Source: Stomoxys calcitrans (Eukaryota; Arthropoda; Insecta; Diptera; Muscidae). Taken from it: DNA of 64,000 bases. The translations under genes were made by a program, and so were the position numbers. The notes under the pieces were generated by a model. The model was not told the DNA's origin and made no database searches. It saw only the letters and a list, made by a program, of their open reading frames with translations. Positions 56,001-64,000 of this stretch are shown here, piece by piece. The first letter of the stretch is position 1, and each line of letters starts with the position of its first letter. Location: positions 58,762,756 through 58,826,755 of the forward strand of contig NC_081554.1 of assembly GCF_963082655.1 (NCBI RefSeq), written 5' to 3'.

Positions 56001-58048
56001 TACGAATTTGACATCCAAATGTCGGCCAAGGATGGGGCTCAAATGAAAAGTCTTTGGGAGTAAAGCACGAATCTGATAACAATATTTGGAAAAAAGTGTT
56101 TATGGGCCAACCCAACCCCATAAAATCACCCAAATAGGACGTGTTTGCAATATGGGGCTCACATAAGAGGTATTTTAGAGAGAATCTGATATATATTTTG
56201 AGGGCCAAGTCACTGAGTGGCCGCCCATCCCTCAAAACAGCCCCCAAAACGATCATGTTTCTCGACTATGGAAATATGGGACTCAAATGAAAGCTAGTTG
56301 GGAGTAGACTACGAATGTGATATCAACATTCAGGACCAGCTGTCTAAATGACGTCCCACCCCCAAATAAGACGTATTTGCTCACAATGACACTTTGGATC
56401 TTAAAGAGTGTGGAGCTCGATATTTATAGTTTTTAGGGCACATGCCCCAAACCGGACATATTTGCTGACTTTTGCAGTAAGGGGTTTAAATAAAAGGTTA
56501 GTTTGCGAATAGCAAACGTATTTGATATCCAAATTTGAGGCCAATGGCAATATTGGGTTCAAAAAATGATATTTGAGAGTAGAGCAAGATGCTGATATAT
56601 TTCCAGGGCTAAGTGTTTGGGCGACCACCTCACTCCCCAAAACACTTCTAAATCGGACATATTTACCGACCATGTCAATGTGGGGCTCAAGTGAAAGGTA
56701 TTGGGGAGTAGAGCACGAAATTGGTACCCACTTTCGGAACCAATTATTTTAGGTGTCTACCCTTTCCCCAAAAACAACCCACAAACAGCAATTATTTACT
56801 GACCGATGCAGTATGGGGATCAAATGAAGGTATTTGGGGCACCACCCTTTCCCAAAAACCCCCCCAAATAGAAAAAATTTACCGACCATGGTAATATGTG
56901 GCTCAAATGAAAAGGTATTTGAGATTTAAAAACGAATTTAATAAACAATTTGGGGCCAAGTGTCTGCGGGACGCCTTATCCCATAAACTCCCCTGAAACC
57001 AATGGCAATATGAGGTTTAAAAAATGGTTTTTTTGAGGGTAGAGCACGATGCTAATATTTTTTCAGGGCTAAGTGTCTGGGGGACTACCTCACCCCACAA
57101 AACATGCCCTAAATTGGACAAACATATCTACCGATCTTGGCAATTTGGGGCTCAAATGAAAGGTATTTGGGAGTAGGGCACGAAATGCATACCCACTTAT
57201 GGGACCACGTTTCTGGGGGACCACATCACCCCCTTAACCCACCAACCACCACCCGGGGGCTCTTCCCACTACCATAATCTATATGAGAATATCGGGCTCT
57301 AATAAAGTCTTTTAAGCTAAAATAAGTCATCATCCAAACTTAAATGACCATAAACCCTCCGAGCGATTTCATAGACGATCATATGGAATTGAGATAAAGG
57401 CATTTATATTGTTATACTGTTTCTCAAGCTATATACACATATATGACCTCGAGCCAAACTAGAAACAGCAACTATTTTTCCATTTTTAATTTTTATTTTA
57501 TCTTTGTTTTTACTTTTTTGTATTCCTAGAACTCTTTGCACATTTCTCTCGACAATGGCAGCACAATTGATGTGCGATTGGTTACAAATCAAGGTCGTTG
57601 CAGTACTACTCAACCTGAAACGGAATCAGCGAGACACTTTTCGCGCTTGGAAACACCTTCGCCCACACTATCAGCTTCATCGACGCACTCCAACTCGTCG
57701 GGAACGCTGCAACAAACTACCACCAAAGCAAATCTAGTCACCGAAGAACACACATATTTCTGCAATCCCGAATTGAAAGAGGAAATGGAAGCAATGAAGA
57801 ACAAGCTGACGGCACGAGTTATATTACAAAATTGTATGGCAGGCCATTCATTGCGAAGATTTTTTCCCGATGATCCACATATGGGTAGGTATACAAAATA
57901 ATTGAGATATAAGACAATAGCTAAATTAATTTTTTTGTTTTCTTTTCTAGAGAATCCCCCCTTATTGCCTTTGAATCCGCCCCAAAATGATTACATCTTT
58001 GGTTTAAGCCAGGATGAAGGCATATGTGAATTATATGATATACCCTAG
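47077..58048 (+). CDS. E2f2: E2F transcription factor, E2f2-type, 5 exons
   Basis: Sequence-specific DNA-binding factor, usually a repressor working with DP and RB-family proteins. Exons: 47077-47277, 47589-47698, 47776-48031, 57530-57884 and 57951-58048, all GT-AG with matching phases; 339 residues. The winged-helix DNA-binding domain spans about residues 41-104 ([33 protein letters not shown]); RRIYDIT is the DNA-recognition helix. Then come a dimerisation helix (residues ~117-145) and a marked-box region. The C-terminus [19 protein letters not shown] is the pocket-protein binding motif. The short N-terminus with no cyclin A-binding part argues for E2f2 rather than E2f1. Intron 3 is about 9.5 kb and full of transposons. 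Poly(A) signal at 58767. Confidence 0.93.
47465..47473 (-). promoter_or_regulatory. E2F consensus site in E2f2 intron 1
   Basis: GGCGCCAAA, again a perfect E2F core, 188 nt after the exon 1 donor. Confidence 0.5.
48050..48540. other. Start of E2f2 intron 3
   Basis: AT-rich. 48420-48510 resembles, inverted, the repeat with GGCGATCGCTCCTATAG seen at 62690 and 63300. No gene. Confidence 0.5.
49075..49412 (-). mobile_element. LINE-E, 5'-truncated, with 14-bp TSD
   Basis: 338 bp holding the C-terminal zinc motif ([15 protein letters not shown]) and the 3' end in CAACAACA. A perfect duplication GCCGATGATGTTGT at 49061-49074 and 49413-49426 splits the catalytic FADD codons of LINE-F. Truncation and duplication show target-primed reverse transcription. 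Confidence 0.93.
49791..50201 (+). mobile_element. LINE-E, 5'-truncated, with 10-bp TSD
   Basis: Same family in the other orientation: [38 protein letters not shown], then the 3' end GAATCAAGCAGACGAAAG and CAACAAAAACAACAC. Duplication AAGTATGTCT at 49781-49790 and 50202-50211. A segment of 23 bp (GAAGAAATTGACCTCCCC) is repeated in tandem at 49890-49930. Confidence 0.9.
51285..52030 (+). repeat. A/T-rich tandem array, about 36-bp unit
   Basis: Around 20 imperfect units of the form AAATTTAATTTTTATAGAAA then ATTTCGTCG. Non-coding. Confidence 0.85.
52031..52085 (-). mobile_element. Helitron-like 3' tail
   Basis: The reverse complement reads GAAGGCGCAGCGGAGAGGGC then CCGGTTCGGCTAG and TTTT, matching the tail at 19790-19825 and supporting CTAG as the true end. 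Confidence 0.6.
52125..52405 (+). mobile_element. tRNA-derived SINE, copy 3, degraded
   Basis: CGCCTTTGACACTGAACGCC, GTTCCAATCCTGGCGAGA (damaged B box), GCCGTTCGGACTCGGC and GAGAAGTTTGCCC. The A box is lost. Confidence 0.75.
52406..53158 (-). repeat. About 128-bp units, joined to the SINE tail
   Basis: Same unit as 18253-19820, minus orientation, several units, with the same SINE-to-array junction as at 34130. Confidence 0.75.
53159..54513 (-). mobile_element. LINE-G, degraded reverse transcriptase
   Basis: 54325-54125 reads [22 protein letters not shown], a clear palm motif. Broken frames to the left include [12 protein letters not shown] (about 54080-54045) and the region before [10 protein letters not shown], where the usual YADD box reads YADH. 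Different from LINE-A to LINE-F. The right end is broken at the MITE and Helitron-like head. Confidence 0.8.
54514..54749. mobile_element. 236-bp mariner MITE
   Basis: Inverted ends of about 28 bp: TTGCGTTGCCCAAAAAGTAA and its mirror TTACTTTTTGGGCAACCCGA, with GCGGATTTTT inside. TA duplicated at 54512-54513 and 54750-54751. The flanks join to TTATATATAAAAATCAAT, the head of the Helitron-like repeat, so that is its target. No coding capacity. Confidence 0.92.
54750..57480 (+). mobile_element. Helitron-like element of about 128-bp units, long array
   Basis: It has the same head as at 18253 (CTCAGAAACGGCTGAACCG, CACAGATGGTGCATAAT), and the head segment occurs again at 55645-55800, so two elements are probably joined. 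About 18 imperfect units follow. No clear CTAG tail is found before exon 4 of E2f2. The array comes to within about 50 bp of the acceptor. Confidence 0.75.
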
Positions 58049-58812
58049 TGTCCTTAGCTGTAGTAGGAAAAGAAAAAAAAACGACTGGAAACTTAAGCAA
58101 TGTGCGACTCCTTTAAAATCATCCCCCTTCCCCTTCATTATCATAAAAATAGTGCAAATATTTAAAAATTTTAAATTATAATCGTAATTCTAGCTAAATT
58201 AGTTTCCCACAAAAAAAAAAAAAACGAGGACACAGAGACAGAGAGGGAATAATTGTGTATATAGATCTTGGATTTTATTTTTTTTATTATGGTTTTCATC
58301 TCATGAGAGGTCTATCGATTTGAAAAAATTCTAAAAATCAAGCCAAGCCCATTGTTCTTCTTCCCCTCAATTTTCTCAGCTTCTCTTGCATCTCAATCAT
58401 TTAAAAAACAACGTTGTTTAAATGATTTTCTTTATACGACTTGGCTTAGTTAACATTGGCCTCACCTTACATTTATTTGTTTATTTTTTTTTTTTTTTGT
58501 TAGTTTGTATTTAGTCCCATTTTTAATTGATCTTTTTGTAGCAAAAGTATATGACCACGCATGATTTGTTAAGGTAATTCGTCCCTTATTTGCTTTAAAC
58601 CCTTATCGTCATGTGTTAAATTCTTAATTATTTTTTTTTTTTAATTATCTTGACCAAATATTAGGGTTTTTTTCATTTTTTATTCTTTTCGCTTATTTTC
58701 GAAATAGTTTTTTATTTTTTAAGATCTATTTAACTAAAATTTTAATGATCGACAATGACTTTTAATAATAAATACTTGCCTATTTATTTTGTCGTTTTAT
58801 TTGGCATTACAG
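58049..58812 (+). other. E2f2 3' untranslated region and flank
   Basis: T-rich, no frame. AATAAA at 58767-58772 is the best poly(A) signal. LINE-B sequence starts just after, at about 58813. Confidence 0.6.
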
Positions 58813-61745
58813 TATTTATTGGGATGTGTATTAGACACGGCTCAAGGAATACAATAAGATTACCAGAGCGGCAAAACGTGCCTCCTGGAAGCTTTTCTGC
58901 GAACAGGTCGATAACGTCTATGACGCCGCCAAGATAAAAAAGTTTCTCTCAAAAACCCATGTCCAAACTGAAACTTTAGTAGCCGACATGGGAGTGAGAG
59001 CAGAGACAACGGAGGACATGTTGAGGCTTTTGATCAAAAACCATTTTCCACAGGATAAGAAGGGACTCACGGAGACACCGGAATCTTGGAATAGCGATAG
59101 CGTTAATGACGCCGTCAAGATAAAAAAAGTTTCTCTCAAAAACCCATGTTCAAACTAAAACTTGTAGCCGACATGAGATCGAGAGCAGAGACAACGGAGG
59201 ACACGTTGAGGCTTTTGATGAAAACCCATTTTCCACAGGATACGAAGGGACTCACGGAGACATCGGAATCTTGGAATAATGACGTTGATCGAAGGATTAT
59301 AATAACGAAATTTATGGTGAAGGAATCCTTGAGGAGCTTCAAACCATTTTAGTCACCCGGACCTGATGCAATTTTTCCGGCGTTACTGCAGAAAGAGGCA
59401 GACTATCTGGCGCCTCGTTTGGCCAAAATTTTCACAGCGTGCCTAGGACTTTCATATACTCCGAAAGCCTGGTTGTTGTTGTTGTTGAAGCAGTGAGTTA
59501 TACACTGAGGCGGCAGCCCTTGCCGATGAAGAAGTCCATCGGGTCAATCCGGTACGTACAACCGGCTGCCATGGTAGTGGGCAAGGGTGGTGTTATGCGA
59601 CACCAAAAGCCCACAGACCCATAAGCCTTGCGTCCTTTCTACTCAAAACCATGGAACGTATTGTGGATACCATGATAAAGAGTAGGACATCCAGCGAACT
59701 GCTCAAATACAAACAGCATGCCTATGTCAAGGGAAGGTCGGTGGAGACTGCCCTGTACGAGGTTGTGTATAAAATAGAAGAATCCTTCGATGCCAAAATG
59801 TACACACTGGCGGTATGCATTGACATCGAAAGGGCTATTAACAATGTACGAACCGACACACTGATCCAATCCTTAGAGCAGTACCGAGTGGACCCGGTCC
59901 TTAGAGACAGTATAAACCATATGCTAAGGAGCAGGTGGATAAATTGTTTATCCCATGGCATAAATATAAGGGAGAAAGTGGTTCAGGGAACGCCACAGGG
60001 GGGCACTTTATTGCCACTCCTATGGGAGACCACCATAAATGACCTATTACGAATACTGACTGAGGAGGGATTTGAACCCGTATGCTACACAGACGATGTT
60101 ATAATACTTCCAAAAAAGGTAAGGATGCGAGGTTGTGCATAAAATAGAAGACTCCTTCGATGCCAAAACGTATACACTGGCGGTATGCATTGACATCGAG
60201 GGGGCTTTTAACAATGTGCGGACCGACACACTGATCTTAAACCAGTACCGAGTGGACCCGGTGCTTAGAGACTGAATAAACCATATGCTAATGAACAGGT
60301 GGATAAATTGTGTATCCCATGGCATAAATATAAGGGAGAAAGTGGCACAGAGCACGCCATAGGGGGGCATTTTATCGCCACTCCTATGGGTGACCAGCAT
60401 AAATGACCTATTACCGATGCTGACTGAGGAGGGATTTGAACCCGTCTGCTACGCAGACAATGTTATAATACTTCTAAGGGGTAAGGATATGGCATATGAC
60501 TGGGCTAGACCCAGAGGTCTTAATATTAACCCAGAGAAGACTGAAATAAGCCTGTTCACAAGGAAGACGAAGGTGGGCCAATTTAATGCACCACGTTTCC
60601 TCAATAAGACGATTTCGATATCTGACAAGGTCAATACTTAGGTGTGATCTTGGACAGGAAACTGAATTGGAAGTGTCGCATTCAGGAGCGTACTGAGAAG
60701 GCTCACAGATGTTGGGCACTATGTAGACGGGCCGTAGGCTCGAAATGAGGCCTGAATCCTAGGATAGTCCACTGGCTCTACAGGAGCGTGATTAGACCAA
60801 TACTACATTACGCCTCAGTAGTTTGGTGGACTGCTATGGAGAAAAAGTACAACATAAGGACCATACAACAGGTTCAGAGAACATGTTTTCTTGGCATAAG
60901 CGGAGCGATGAGGACCACGCCCACTAGGGCACTGAAGACTATTCTAGATATTCGACCCATTGACTTACAGATTAAGTGTGAGGCAGCCACTGAGGCTACA
61001 AGACATAAGGCGATGGGAGAATGGATTGAGGATGGGAGCAGCTCATACCATCGAGGTGACGATAGGAAACCTGGAAGGAAGAGGTTTCCGATCGGATACC
61101 CGAGATGAATCTTGAAGTCGAGTGCGAGGCATTGCTGCCATCGGCACAGCCTTGGATTGACGGAACCCTAGTATTGACATCTGGAAGATCATGTTACACG
61201 GATGGATCAAAGCTAGAGGACAAAGTGGGCCTGGGGGTTTACATTGAGAACCCAGGGACTGAGATCTCCTTTAGACTGTCTGACCATAATACGGTCCTGA
61301 AGGCGGAGATCCAGGCGACCATGTAATGCGTGAAGTGTTGTATTGCTAACGCGAGGACGTCGAATGTGAACATCTTTAACGACAGTAAAATTGCCATAAA
61401 GGCAATAACAACCAAGATGATAAGGTCACGAACAGTCTTGCAGTGTAAGAAGGAGACAGTCTTGTCTGAGGATGGGAAAATCCACATCGTTTGGGAGCTG
61501 GGCCATAACGGAGTAAGGGGAAATGACTTGGTTAACCCGAAGCCTTTCAGGTCGACGCAGTCCGAGTTAAGGGAGTGGGCGACGAATGCGCATGCAACAT
61601 TGTGGAACAGCGAAACGGTCGGTAGGAGGGCGAAAATCTTATGGGGGGATCCAGATCGTGAGAAGTCGAGGCTATTACTGAAAGGAAGCAAGAAAGAGGT
61701 CAGTATAACTGGCTTTCGTGTCCAACAGATACCGGTCCTTAGAGC
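58813..61745 (+). mobile_element. LINE-B, longest copy, with duplications
   Basis: The 5' part (58813-59350) encodes the linker after the endonuclease and contains a tandem duplication (ACGCCGCCAAGATAAAAAAG at 58921, near-repeat at 59108). The reverse transcriptase follows: MERIVDTMIKSRTSSEL (59651), CIDIERAINNV, GTPQGGTLLPLLW and YTDDVIILPKK. The palm is then repeated (60130-60470) with YTDD replaced by CYADN. Then come a thumb region (60788-61000), RNase H (61190-61540; TDGSK, FNDSK; the last DD region deleted) and KILWGDPDREK. A (CAA)n-tailed repeat at 59472 interrupts it. Not functional. Confidence 0.88.
59472..59605 (-). repeat. (CAA)n-tailed repeat, copy 2, inside LINE-B
   Basis: TTGTTGTTGTTGAAGCAGTG, TACACTGAGGCGGCAGCCC, then CCATCGGGTCAATCCGGTAC. 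It separates the codons for YTPKAW from those for RPISL-like sequence of the LINE. Confidence 0.75.
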
Positions 61746-62264
61746 TTAGGTAATCACAAAACTTTTGGACGGGTGTATCGCATATAAGATGAAGGACTTC
61801 GCGATTCTGAAGGCACTAAAGACGTTGTCAATGTTGATGGAAGAGCGTTGGAAAGTGATTTTGATGCCGTGGAGGAGTATAAGTTGGGTAATTCCCTGTT
61901 TTAACCTACGCGTCGTCGTTTTTTATCCCTAAATTTCACATACGATCGGCGACCTCCTTAGTAATTTGATATCCAACATTTTAAACTCGTCTGAATAAAA
62001 GTGTTAGCGTTGTCCGCTTAAGTGCAGCACGGTTGGGCGTATCGAAAACCTACGATTAGTCAAGAACCATCTAATGGCACGACTGGACATCCTTGGAACG
62101 TAGGCATACATATGCAGTGACGAGTCTCAATTTACGAAATTCATACTGATGCTCAGTAAACGGAAAATTACCAAGGAGGATTGGTGCATTAAGTGTCTTG
62201 GCTACTTTTGAGAGTGGAGAAATCGATCTGAAAGAATATACCTTACTGGAATCCTTTTCTAGCT
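61746..62264. other. Intergenic, mostly unassigned
   Basis: 61790-61890 (AAGGCACTAAAGACGTTGTC) resembles the segment near 50545 in LINE-F. The rest is unassigned. Confidence 0.45.
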
Positions 62265-62582
62265 TTAGAATGGAATCACTCTGCTCATTTTACAGATATA
62301 GGGAGCTATGAAAGTATCCATAGGCAGTTTGGAGACCTTGATCATGTACTGGAATCCTGGTACTTCAGCATCAGTGTAGAGATCCTGTTGGGTCCCAGCG
62401 TTATCGACGACTTGGCGTAATAGATGATCGGCGAATGGATCTCCTTCTATAAATTGACGAGTACTCAAAATGGCGTATCTTTTCCCATCAGCCACTGCTA
62501 CGTTGTTAGAAAATTTACTGAGGAATTGTCGTCCCTTCTGCCATGAAACGAGAGTGCCACCACAGTTTAAAAACACCAGCAT
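62265..62582 (-). pseudogene. Unidentified 105-residue frame
   Basis: An open frame with ordinary amino-acid composition (RYAILSTRQFIEGDPFADHL, DAEVPGFQYMIKVSKLPMD) and no repeat-type bias, unlike most frames here. I do not recognise a family. The first residues (VFLNCGGTL) are faintly like a CDC45 stretch, but the rest does not follow. Upstream in its direction lies a (CAA)n-type repeat. It could be an exon of an unseen gene, a gene fragment, or transposon-derived. Listed as a possible pseudogene because no start context or splice partner is visible. Confidence 0.3.
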
Positions 62583-63400
62583 TTAAGTTACACTGTTACA
62601 GTGTCCGGCATGGGACAACTATGAGCATCATATAGGCTGGAACTTTGAGCTTCACTCTCACAAGATCCAGCGGCGATCGGTCGTATAGACCAGAAAGAGC
62701 TTGCTCGCCTATAAGAGCTTGGCGAGGATCGCCCCTCCACATGCAAATGTTGCTATAAGAACAAGTTATAGTGCTTCACATTTCGTTTGGGTTCGTTGAA
62801 TACCTATAATTCTGGCATCGACCAAGAGCGTATCCTGGTTCTGTTCATCGTTTTTATTAGTTCAACTGATATCTACCGGGCGCGTCCACAGCTTGCGGAT
62901 AGTGGAATGATCCATGCCGAGTGCCTGAAACTGCAGTCGCGGACAATCGGGGTTCAATCTCATGGTAGTCGGTTGTACGTAACGGATTGACCCGATGGAC
63001 TTCTTCATCAGCAAGGGCTGCCACCTCAGTGCACAACACATTGCTATAACAACAACACCACAGTTTACCAATACCATCTTATTAATTTCCAAATTCCTTT
63101 CTGCGATTCCAGGGATAGTAGGATTAGATCAGGCAAGCCCATCACGGCCTGGGGTTCTTCACAATCCTGGCATCGGCCAAGAGCGATCGGGGGTATTTTG
63201 TTAAGAGCTCTCTCTTGCTTAAAAACTGTGAGCCCATGATGCTTGATATGACAAGGTAAGGTGTTGCTGCCTTTAAATAAACCATGCTCATCATGTTCCC
63301 GCGGCGATCGCTCCTATAGACCCGAACGACCTTGCTCTCTCCTCGGACAGGAGTTTGACGAGAATCGCTTATTATAATTCCTCTCATTATGTACTTGTTT
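62583..63400. repeat. Cluster of (CAA)n-tailed repeat pieces
   Basis: 62600-62770 and 63285-63385 share GGCGATCG(G/C)TC and TATAGACC; 62960-63055 is the copy of the 41172 repeat in plus orientation, ending ATAACAACAACACCAC; 62820-62900 and 63160-63190 share CCTGGCATCGGCCAAGAGCG-like text. The order suggests several truncated insertions of one LINE 3' end. Confidence 0.6.
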
Positions 63401-63488
63401 ACTATTTTTCTTTCGTTAAAAATAAAATCTTACGAAACTATTCATAAAAAATATGTAGAAAAAAATACATTTCATTTAACCAAAATTT

Positions 63489-64000
63489 CTACTTTCTTTT
63501 TGCTTTTTTCCAATTTGTTTTGCCGCCACCGCCTCCGGTCTTCATTCGTTTACGTGCTCCCGTAAAATGCTCAGAGTCATCAAAGTCGTCTCCACCGCCC
63601 TTCTTAAATCTTCCCTTCGCACCTTTGGACTCTTCAATGTCTTTGAGCTCCAATTTAGCTGTACGCTGTGCTTCACTGACACGCTCCTGCAAGGCCATTA
63701 CTTCATCCTCTTCACACTTGTACAAAGGCAATTGTTTGCCCAGCAAATGTTCTATGCGTTGATACAATTCCACATCGTATTGGGTGACAAAAGTAATAGC
63801 TTTACCCGATCGACCTGCTCTGGCTGTACGACCCACTCTATGAATATAGTCCTTACTATGTGTGGGTATATCGAAATTCAGCACAACATCTACATGAGGA
63901 ATATCCAAACCTCTGGAAGCCACATCGGTTGATATAAGAATGGAACGATTTTTCGCTTTGAATTTGTTGAGCGCAGCCAATCGCTTATTTTGAGACATTT
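63489..64000 (-). CDS. DDX47: DDX47 (Rrp3-type) DEAD-box RNA helicase, 3' part
   Basis: ATP-dependent RNA helicase of the nucleolus, needed for pre-rRNA processing (18S branch). The window holds only the last 169 residues; the frame is open at the right edge, so MSQNKR is internal, not the start. Visible: helicase motif V ([12 protein letters not shown]), motif VI ([13 protein letters not shown]), then [19 protein letters not shown], diagnostic for DDX47. The tail is charged and glycine-rich ([29 protein letters not shown]), as in homologues. The stop is at 63489-63491. It lies in the opposite direction to E2f2. Spacing to the next left gene is filled by transposons. Confidence 0.95.
   Translation of the reverse strand, partial: MSQNKRLAALNKFKAKNRSILISTDVASRGLDIPHVDVVLNFDIPTHSKDYIHRVGRTARAGRSGKAITFVTQYDVELYQRIEHLLGKQLPLYKCEEDEVMALQERVSEAQRTAKLELKDIEESKGAKGRFKKGGGDDFDDSEHFTGARKRMKTGGGGGKTNWKKAKRK

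Noticed and set aside
57404..57804. Minus-strand frames opposite E2f2 exon 4
   Set aside because: Antisense to a well supported exon; no independent support.

Overview
The window is nuclear DNA from an insect, most likely a higher (calyptrate, muscid-like) fly. It has small spliced genes with GT-AG introns. It also has fly-style interspersed repeats: arrays of roughly 154 bp and 128 bp units, (CAA)n- and (TAA)n-tailed LINEs, a tRNA-derived SINE and mariner relatives. The species call is an inference; no marker gene fixes it.

Host genes, left to right: an mTERF3-type mitochondrial factor (2776-3996, +, one 72-nt intron that keeps the frame); two tandem, complete-looking copies of the ubiquinone O-methyltransferase gene Coq3 (copy A 11156-23412 and copy B 31558-36267, both +, five exons each with the same phases); an MPP6/MPHOSPH6-type exosome cofactor (42240-42794, -); the repressor-type transcription factor E2f2 (47077-58048, +, five exons); and the 3' part of the RNA helicase DDX47 (63489 to the right edge, -). 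They work in mitochondrial gene expression, coenzyme Q synthesis, rRNA processing and cell-cycle transcription. From memory, Coq3, Mpp6, E2f2 and the DDX47 homologue also lie close together in Drosophila, which would make this conserved microsynteny; that needs checking.

Almost everything else is transposable-element debris, much of it inside introns. Intron 4 of Coq3-A is about 11.1 kb and holds a SINE, an hAT-like element, four LINE fragments, Helitron-like repeats and a mariner. Intron 3 of E2f2 is about 9.5 kb and holds a LINE with two other LINEs inserted in it, simple arrays, a SINE, another LINE, a mariner MITE and a long Helitron-like array. Several insertions can be dated relative to one another because their target-site duplications (TSDs) are still readable: 14 bp at 1168/2470, 10 bp at 9152/9481, 15 bp at 12201/12501, 14 bp at 49061/49413, 10 bp at 49781/50202 and TA at 54512/54750. 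LINE families are called A to H here for convenience only.

I see no CRISPR array, operon or new enzymatic system. The most interesting points are the old but apparently intact Coq3 duplication, E2F consensus sites in the 5' region of E2f2 itself, a MITE inside a MITE with an inverted copy 38 kb away, a fold-back MITE that appears to have expanded into a satellite, and Helitron-compatible elements built around roughly 128 bp tandem units.
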